From: Aquilaria yunnanensis
Taxonomy: Eukaryota > Streptophyta > Magnoliopsida > Malvales > Thymelaeaceae
Direction: 5' to 3'
DNA length: 64,000 nucleotides
Assembly (NCBI GenBank): GCA_039654915.1
Contig: CM077599.1
Coordinates: 69,098,001 to 69,162,000 of the forward strand
Positions 56,686 to 64,000 of the stretch are shown here, piece by piece. Position numbers and translations under genes: made by a program. How positions within the stretch are numbered: the stretch's first letter is position 1; each line of letters starts with the position of its first letter. Under the pieces are notes generated by a model. The model had not been told where the DNA came from and made no database searches. It saw only the letters and a list, made by a program, of their open reading frames with translations.

Positions 56686-57963
56686 CGGTAAATTGCACCC
56701 GTGGCCCCTAACCTTTTATTATTGTTCTATTTTGGACCCTAACCTCAAAATCTCGCATGAGACATCCTTAATCTCAATTTTTTGTTTAATTTTAGACCTT
56801 TTGGGAAATGAAAAGTGTTAAAATTGACAAAATTGGTCATGTGGTATGCTCGTGCGGGCAATTTGCCATGGTGGCACTGACCTGGAAAAAGAAGAAAGAA
56901 AACAAGAATAAAAAGTAAATAGCAGCCTAGGTCCTTGATTTTTCGCTTCTCTCCCTCAAAACCAAAAATTTTTCTCAACTGCTATTCCCTTCCCTTAAAA
57001 CCTCAGACTACTGCTCCCCATAGCTAGCTGTCACTGCTTCGCCACGCCACCATTCCCTATTGAATTCGCCAGTCTTAAGCCACAATCATCTTTCATCTCT
57101 CTCCACAGCCGAACCCTAAACCCGCCTGAATGGTCCCCTAGTTTCTTCCATCAGCCGATACGTATCGAGAGGCATCGATCTGGCCTGCTAGATCTCTGTT
57201 CGGTACCTCTTATGGAGCTTCTCCATCTTGTGGTGACACTGGACGGTGGTTTTCGTAGGGAAGGCGGTGAGGCAACACCACTAAACAGCTTCCGCCACCT
57301 CCTACTAATGTGTGGCCTTAAGATTCCTACGACAGAGAGCAAACCATTTTTCACGATATGCATCGATCAGGGCCACAATCTCATTAGGAGACCAGCAAGG
57401 GGGCGGCAACCGACACGGATTCAGTGTGACAACCGTGGTAGTGGGAATATGGGGTGAGAAAGTAAGCAGCGGTGCCAGGAAGGTGAGAGTGGCTTTGGGA
57501 CGTAAAGGCTGCGATAGGTCTGAGGAGGGATCTTGAAGAGGTAGAAAAGAGGGCAATGATTTGTTGGACATGGTTGGGAAGAAGAATCGAAGGCGAAGGA
57601 ATCGGCTGAGGATGAAGGTGACGTAGATGGCTGGAGGTGGCAGGGGAGGGAGGAGGAAGGAGAGATGTGGGCGAACCCCATATAGGCCCGAAATTTCTTC
57701 ATATTTTGTAGCGTAGGCCTTAAATGTCTGAAGTAGCCAATTGCATGGATTTATAGCTGGTGATTCATTGTGCCACATGGCTAACTGCCCCAACCTGGTA
57801 TGCCAACGTGACCATTTTCATTATTTTTAATATTTTTTCATCTTCTCAAGGTCTAAAATGAAACAAAAAATTGAGGTTAAGGATGTCCCATGTGAAGTTT
57901 TGAGGTCAGATTCCAAAATAGGGCAATAATAAAAAGTTAGGGGCCATGGGTGCAATTTAGCTG
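56686..57963. mobile_element. Pack-MULE carrying a trihelix gene fragment
   Basis: 1,278 bp with terminal inverted repeats of about 130 bp (56,686-56,815 and 57,835-57,963). The left end reads CGGTAAATTGCACCCGTGG, and the right end read inwards on the other strand is CAGCTAAATTGCACCCATGG. Flanks TGAATTGTA and TCAATTGTA (56,677-56,685; 57,964-57,972) match at 8 of 9 bases, the 9-bp size typical of Mutator-like elements. No MURA-type transposase is present. The centre is a captured host-gene fragment on the minus strand. Confidence 0.8.
57120..57575 (-). pseudogene. Captured trihelix transcription-factor fragment
   Basis: Trihelix factors bind GT-type DNA elements through a three-helix MYB-like domain. 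Minus strand, a frame begins MSNKSLPSFLPLQ (about 57,569), runs through a proline-rich stretch, then gives the first helix CWSPNEIVALIDAYREKWF and CRRNLKATH. Directly after comes TAG-TAG, where a Trp and probably a Gln codon are expected, then EVAEAV, another TAG, and the second half KTTVQCHHKMEKLHKRYR with TEI, a further TAG, and QARSMP. The order and spacing fit the trihelix domain of plant proteins with the KT.VQC.HK.EKL pattern. The stops fit G-to-A or C-to-T change in TGG and CAG codons. No introns are needed, so it was taken from one exon. The start codon appears to be included. Not functional. Confidence 0.72.
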
Positions 57964-59683
57964 TCAATTGTATGTGGTCCATAGAGATTGTTTTGGTGAG
58001 TTAATGCATGAATTAACCTAATGAAAGCACCACATAGGCATAGGCATCATGAAGAAGCAATAATTTTGGTTGCTCGAGATGATACGATCACACCCATAGC
58101 TTAGTGTGATCGCATTGGGTTGGTTGAGTAGGAAATATCTAGAAAGGTCAAATGTGATTGTATCTTGTAAGTGATTCAAACGTATCATGGGAAGGTTGTT
58201 AACTTTGAGATTGTGTAGTATTGTTGCCAAAGCTTTTTTCTCTGGTGTCCAATTGAGTTGATTTAAGAACCCACACAAGGCTAAGAGAAAGGCCGAATAT
58301 ACATAGAAGGGATTGTATTTTCATCTTGAAGTTAATGCTGTAAAGCTTGGTGAATGCCTATGGGTGTCCTAAAAGGCTTGGGGGCTTTGGGGTCCTTAGT
58401 TTGACTCTTTAGGTGTTCCTATGGGTAGCTATACATTGATTTAATAGGGTGAATCAAGTAATGGTGGATAGGTGAGCACCTTGAGTGTAGGTTTACAATA
58501 CTTGTAGCCTAGGCAAGTTTACTTGAGGCACAAGTGAGGACCTAATGCACTTTTGGTAAGAATATGAAGTGGATGCTTAATACACAAGTGAATCAGGTAA
58601 GCTTATTAGCTTGAAGCACTATGTGGGAGCCTAGGGCACCTACGTAGGGTGGGAGCCTAGTACATTAGTGGCCTAGCCAGGCCTAAGGGCTTGAGGCACT
58701 AAGTGGAGGTATAGTACACCTAATGAGTTCTTTAGAACTCAAGTGAGGTGCTTCCATCATGTTCACCTATACAATAATCAATGGAAGGTAATTGGTAAGC
58801 TTGGCTCATTAGTAAGTAATAAACCAAGTTTTCTAGTACACAAGCCCATGCCTTGTAGTTAAGGACGAGGTAGAGAATAAATCCCAAGGGACTGAAATAT
58901 AAGTTTAGCCTTACACTGTTCTGAGCTCATAGTAGATTACATATGTATGTGTGTGTGTGTGTGTTTTCCTTAGTATTTTTTATGCAAGTTGAAGATCTCT
59001 TACTGAGAATCATGGATTTTTATTCCATTAGTTTCGTATTGTGCAGATATTGATGCCTTTTCCTTGGCAACCACTGAGAGTTGCTAAGGTAGTCTTTTGA
59101 TACAAGTACATTGATAATTGAATCCTTAAGATTCTAGTTTTGTTGGTTACTTGTTGGTTAAGTTACCTTACTAACTATACTATTTTTTATCATAGAGGCT
59201 AGTAAGACATGTAGAGGCCTTTGGACGCTTACTACCAAGGGTTGCATCTAAGGTGGAAGCTAGATGGATGGATTTTAGTACTATTTAGCCTTTTGTATAT
59301 TATGCACATTAGTAGCCTTCAATGTGAATGGATAGAGTAGTGGGCTCTAAGGTTGCTTTTGGGTGATGGCATAGCCTTATTTTGTATGGATGCCCACACA
59401 TGATTGGTTATGTGTAGATGTACTTATGACAACTTGTGATAGTTTTGTATGTTTTGACATATTTATTCTTCGGTTTATGGAAAATGCCTAGGCTATATTT
59501 ATATTTTATTGGTTTTTGACTAGTTAATGTTAAAGCAACTCATGCATACATAAATGCATCATAGGTTAAATAACTAATGGCATAAGGATTTTAACAAGTG
59601 TGCACATAATTAAATAGCAATTGCAACCATCATGAGATTTTTTTCTTATAGTTTGCCTAGGCTAGCCATGAGGGGCCATGTCA

Positions 59684-62600
59684 GTTGGTGGTAGAACTTG
59701 GTCCATTAACATTGGAGGCTAGGAAATAAGATCCAGTTTTTGGCCCATGTTCTAGGATAGTTAGTACTAACCAACATTTATGGAATGTCATCTAGCTTTG
59801 ATTGCAGGTTACTATGGTTAACACTAGTATAAGTGCTTTAAGGGGTGTTAGGGAGTTCAGTGATGGTTCTAGTTATTTAGTTATGGCAAGGTTGGATGAG
59901 ATAGCCAATGTGCTTCAAGGTAAGAATCATACCATGGTACAAGTGGCATAAGGTATGACTGCTATTTAGAAAAAGTTGTTTCAAGACCATGAAAACCAAG
60001 AAGTCATTTTAAAGGAGGATGAATAAGGGGGCGAACCACCTTAAGGTCAAGGGAGGCATGTTGGATCCAAGACAAGTGCCTATGTTCTATGAAACGCAAG
60101 AGCATGTGTATGAATATGTTGATGGCCAAGGAGACATGGAGGCCGCAAGGATGGGAGAGATACCACACCAAATGAAGTTGCTTGAAAAGTTCAAGGAAGT
60201 GGCTCCACTAAGTTTCGAAGGGTTAGGCAACCTTGACAAGGTAGAGGATTGGTTGAATAGGATGAACCAATAGTCATTGGCTGAGAAAGTGCCTACAAGC
60301 TCGACTCGTGCCAAGTCCACCTAGGAATCCACCGCTTGTACCCTTTGCCATAGGAAATCAATCTAGTGCCACCGGAGTAGCAGTTCAGTCGAGTGTCTTT
60401 GCCTTGGCTGGTCAAGTCACCAAGGAGTTAGTCGCCATCCAAGGTAATTTTACATTTTAGAATAATAGCGTTAAGATATTGTTTGATATTGTTGCTACTT
60501 TTTCTGTGATATCATCTACCTTGGTAGATAGATTGGCACTTAGTTCATTTTAACTTAAGTCAATTGACTTCAAAATGACTTATTTTTATTCTTACTTTTT
60601 TTTTAACCTAAAACTAGTTTTAAATAAAAACCAATATTATGTAGTTGTAATAATTCATTGAAAATACAATTTTTATAATCTTACTAAATTTTTATGAATT
60701 TTTCTAATTTAAGGCATTAAAAAAATTCATAAAAATTTAACAATATCACAAAAAATTACTTTTAAATATATTATTATATCACAAAAATTTACTTTCAAAT
60801 ATCAAAAAAATTTACTTTCAAATATATTATTATATCTATGTAATATTGACTTTTAAATCAAATTGATTTTATATAAAAAATACATAAAAATAAAAATAAA
60901 TCAATTGACTTAAGTTAAAATGAATTGGCCCGAATCTGCAGCATAAGTTTACCAATGAGATGAGACTCATTAGGATTGCAAAAAGAGTTTGATTTTGGCC
61001 AATAAGTTGGTTACTAAATATCCCTTGTCGGTTTGTAACCATGATTTTGCATCTAAGTTATGGGTTATGGACTTGAGTTCTTATGACCTAGTGTTAGGAA
61101 AGGATTGGTTGAGCAAGAATAAGGCACAAATTGAATGTACTAGTCACTTAGTAAATATTACAGATGCCAAAGGGGCTAGCATGACTTACATGGAAAGGTT
61201 AATGATGAGCGCTAAGAGCTTGCACCATAGATTTATGGACTTCATCCCTATAGTTGACATGAAGCAATATTATGCTTTGAATAGGGTGGCCACATAAGAG
61301 GAACTTAAGGAAATTCCCATCACCAATCAATTCTTTGAGGTGTTTCTAGTCTACTTACTTGTGTTATCATCCAAGTGTGATACCAAGTTTTCAATTGACC
61401 TTCAACTTGGAGCAATGTTAATTTCAATACATTCTTACTAAATGTCATCCTTTAGAGTTGAAGAATTAGTTGGAGGAACTATTAGAAAAAGGCTTCATAA
61501 GGCCTAATGTATCATCGTGGGGTGCTTTAGTATTGTTTGTGAAAAATAAGGATGGAACATTGAGGCTATGCATTGACTACAAAAAGTTGAAAGCAGTAAC
61601 AATCAAGAATAAGTATTCACATCCTAAGATTAATGATACGTGTGATAGATTGAGGAGAGCGAAGGTGTTCTCCAAGATAGGCCTTGGATATGGTTACTTC
61701 TAGATCAGGGTTAGGGAGAAGAATATTCCGAAGACTGACTTTAGGACGAGATACAGGCATAATGAATAGTTATCTGGTTTGGCATGACTTACACCCTGGC
61801 AGTGTTCATGGAAGCCATGAATAAGATCTTCAGACCATTTTTCGATTAGCTTATTAAAGTCTTCATTGATGATATTTTGGTAGACTCTCACTTTGCCTAA
61901 GAGCATGAGGAGCACCTTCGGACAATCTTGTAAGTGGTGAAAGAAAGCCAATACTATGCAAATTGTATAAGTGTGAGTTTTGGTTTAAGAGGATACAATT
62001 CTTGGGGCACATAATAAGTGCTCAAGGTTTGTCAGTCAAGCCTGAGAAGGTTCTGGTGGTGTTGGACTGGAAAAAGGCTGACTATTATGATAGTAGCACA
62101 GTTGACAATCTTGACCAAGAAAGCTAAGAGGTTTAAGTGGGCATTGAAGTGTGAGGAGGCTTATTTAATGTTGAAGAAGAGGCCAATGAGTGTACTAATA
62201 CTCATTTTACCAGACCCGAACAAGGCCTTCATGGTGTACACTGATGCTTCGGGTTCTGGTTTAGGATGTATGTTAATGTAAAAGAATCAAGTGACCATAT
62301 ATGGCTCAAGGCAGTTATGGCCTACTAAGTTGAACTACCTAGTTCACGACCCTGAGCTAGCGGTAGTAGTCTTCGTACTTAAGCTTTGAAGGCACTACTT
62401 GATGGGGAGATCTTTTTCATATTTTCACCAGTCAAAACAACTTGAAATACTTGTTCACTCAAAAGAAGTTGAATATGAGAAAATCGAGATGGGTTGATTG
62501 CATAAAGAATTACGATTGCTTGATTGAATATTGTGCTGGGAAAAAAAATGTAGTAGTGGATGCATTAAGTTAAAAGCACATAGTAGTGGTTCTTTCTAAA

Positions 62601-62885
62601 GACTAGGCTATGAGTTCCTTGGGTAAAACACTAGGGGATTGTTTATAGGTTTTGCATGAGTTCTGGCAAGATCAAGAGAAATCCCTAGTTTGTGCCATGT
62701 AGATTCAGTGAGCTTAGCTAACTAGAGTTATATAGGCTTAGAGTAAGGATCCACTGTTGAAGAAGATTTTAAGTGAAGAGACTCTTTGTACCTTGAAGAA
62801 AAATTTGTGGTATAAGGAAGAAATACTACACCATGGAGATCGACTCTATATGCTAAATGTAGAATAACTTAGGTAACGAGCCTTC
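59684..62885 (+). pseudogene. Decayed gag-pol of the family-2 gypsy element
   Basis: Follows its 5' LTR. Gag starts at ATG 59,814 (MVNTSISALRG) and continues in a second frame (60,019-60,273: KLLEKFKEVAPLSFEG, VEDWLNRMNQ). A MITE at 60,536-60,931 interrupts the region between gag and protease. Protease remains include YDLVLGKDWLSKNKAQIEC (61,080-61,137). RT gives [36 protein letters not shown] and a broken FIDDIL (about 61,863). RNase H gives YTDASGSGLG (62,237) and, near 62,560, VVVDALS. The body stops near 62,885 at the start of integrase, and unrelated sequence follows. Many stops and frameshifts. The RT core resembles chromovirus-type gypsy but is too damaged to place. Confidence 0.75.
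60536..60931. mobile_element. Second Tourist-like MITE copy
   Basis: The left end contains TTCATTTTAACTTAAGTCAA. The right end, on the other strand, reads GGGCCAATTCATTTTAAC, matching the MITE at 42,249. The interior is AT-rich with an extra internal duplication of ATATTATTATATC (60,767-60,837). The left terminus is worn and no exact target duplication was found. Confidence 0.65.
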
Positions 62886-64000
62886 TATGTCATGCCCAGT
62901 GTAGCCTTGGCCCATTCGGGCCCAATTACTTAACCGTGCAGCGGAATTCCATATAAGGGGCATTTAAACAAAACCAAACATATGGGCATGTTCCCAGGAC
63001 ATTACTAGTACTAGCTCGTAACTTACTTATTAAGGCTCATTTTTCATACTCTCGGAAATAAGCTAGTACTTATGTGGAACTTATGTGTTCATTTCAAGCT
63101 TGTTATCAAACATAGCCAAGAACATGCATGGCAACCAAAACACCATATTCCAGTTTTGGAAAACTTGTTTATAATGTATATGTCTTGCATAGTCATATGT
63201 GTCTTGGTAACCCACCATTGCACATAAACACATACATGTCTTTAATTCCATTGGTTACCATTTTAGCTCTTTATAGGCATGCATTTCTTTTCTAGTTCAT
63301 TTTTACTTAATGTTCTTCTTTAAATATACATATAAGGCCTGGACATACATGATTCCATATTTCAAACATGGGCTTAGAACACATGTTCATGCATTTCTAT
63401 CAACTTTTTACTTAAGCCCAAAGATGATTATCAACCAGAATGCCAAGAGTTCACATGTATGCCATAGACATACAACATGGCCGAATATACTTAGATTTAA
63501 TTTTAGCATGCCATTTTACTTAAGTATCTGAAAGGGTCCATAAATACTTAGAATCACAAATTTGGTTTTTAAGACAAACGAAAATACATAGCACATATTT
63601 ATACATGGAAAATCATACATAGAAGACATTTCCACCTTAGAGACTTTGTTCCCACAATCTAGACTCCAAGTCCTGCACATAAAGTCCAAACTTATTAGCT
63701 TGATACACAAGCAACCCACAACACTTAGAATACTTAGAATATTAAGCAAACATATCTGCACACACACATACTTAGAATATTAAGCAAACATATCTGCACA
63801 CACACAAACCTTTTTACCAACAGAAAAAGTATAAAAGATTATTGATTTTAGTTCTGTTCTAGTGCTCTTTTTCCTACATTAAGTAGAGAAGGGCATGAGT
63901 AAAACTCAGTAAGGATTTTGTACAGCTCATAGAGCCTAACATAGAACAAGTATATCTTGGCAAAATATAATCCAAGCTCCTGTGAAGAAAACACTAAGAC
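62886..64000. other. Unassigned sequence at the right edge
   Basis: Begins abruptly after the truncated gypsy body with TATGTCATGCCCAG, which resembles the start of some plant LTRs (TGTCATGCCC). It contains ACATG/CATAT-rich words. No coding region can be supported. It may be an LTR that continues beyond the window. Confidence 0.3.
63731..63806 (+). repeat. 38-bp tandem duplication
   Basis: Two near-perfect copies (63,731-63,768 and 63,769-63,806) beginning TACTTAGAATATTAAGC and ending in a CA run. Confidence 0.85.

Larger units (their letters stand above)
55972..59683 (+). mobile_element. 5' LTR of the family-2 gypsy element, with a MULE inside
   Basis: Starts TGATAAATTCCTAGTTTAAT and ends GGGGCCATGTCA, directly before a TGG-starting primer-site-like sequence and a gag start. 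Collinear with 7,183-9,844 apart from the MULE at 56,686-57,963. Contains the TAGTACA/CTTGAGGCACTA repeat set at 58,490-58,740 and a TG microsatellite at about 58,947-58,964. Without the MULE the LTR would be about 2.4 kb. Confidence 0.65.

Noticed and set aside
57305..57793. 162-codon minus-strand frame as a working gene
   Set aside because: Its N-terminal part is transposon TIR sequence and the trihelix domain is broken by stops straight after KATH; treated as a captured fragment.

Overview
The window looks like repeat-rich intergenic DNA from a flowering plant, probably a eudicot. It is AT-rich and has spliced genes with GT-AG introns. It carries plant-type Ty3/gypsy elements (including a Tekay/Del-like chromovirus), TRIM-like short-LTR elements, Helitron-like, MULE, hAT and Tourist-like DNA elements, and a LINE relic. 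Only one host gene with real coding structure is visible: a four-exon TRM32-like (DUF4378) gene at 47,017-50,048 on the plus strand, and its longest exon holds an in-frame TGA.

Layout. 1-800: decayed ORF of unknown identity, split by a 3.4-kb solo LTR (802-4193, TSD GAAGG). 4.2-7.0 kb: 3' end and LTR of an older gypsy element. 7.2-9.8 kb: LTR of a second gypsy family. 10.3-11.6 kb: minisatellite whose units occur in both orientations. 12.15-13.3 kb: LINE relic. 13.3-44.2 kb: two tandem Helitron-like copies; the second is interrupted by a 20.45-kb nest of LTR elements (21,744-42,194) whose empty site survives in the first copy. 44.2-46.4 kb: simple repeats and MITE debris. 46.4-50.05 kb: TRM32-like gene. 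50.3-50.9 kb: fold-back element. 51.03-54.18 kb: dead hAT transposon (8-bp TSD GGCATGAG). 55.97-62.9 kb: second gypsy-family element with 5' LTR and decayed gag-pol, carrying a Pack-MULE (56,686-57,963) with a trihelix transcription-factor fragment and a MITE. 62.9-64 kb: unassigned, probably another TE.

The most unusual part is the nest. A chromovirus (gag 22.6 kb, pol 32.5-35.1 kb) has a second copy of its own family (23,924-32,502) inserted in its protease codons, flanked by the 5-bp duplication CCACA. Both copies have a 165-bp TRIM-type LTR on the 5' side and an unrelated 3.3-3.4-kb LTR on the 3' side. The reciprocal arrangement (long LTR, TRIM interior, short LTR) follows twice. All the swaps meet at the initiator-Met-tRNA primer binding site. 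The inner copy also carries a 99-bp GT-AG segment between zinc knuckle and protease that the outer copy precisely lacks, and both copies have an apparent leader intron before gag. All coordinates and identities were read by eye; no alignment or database search was run.
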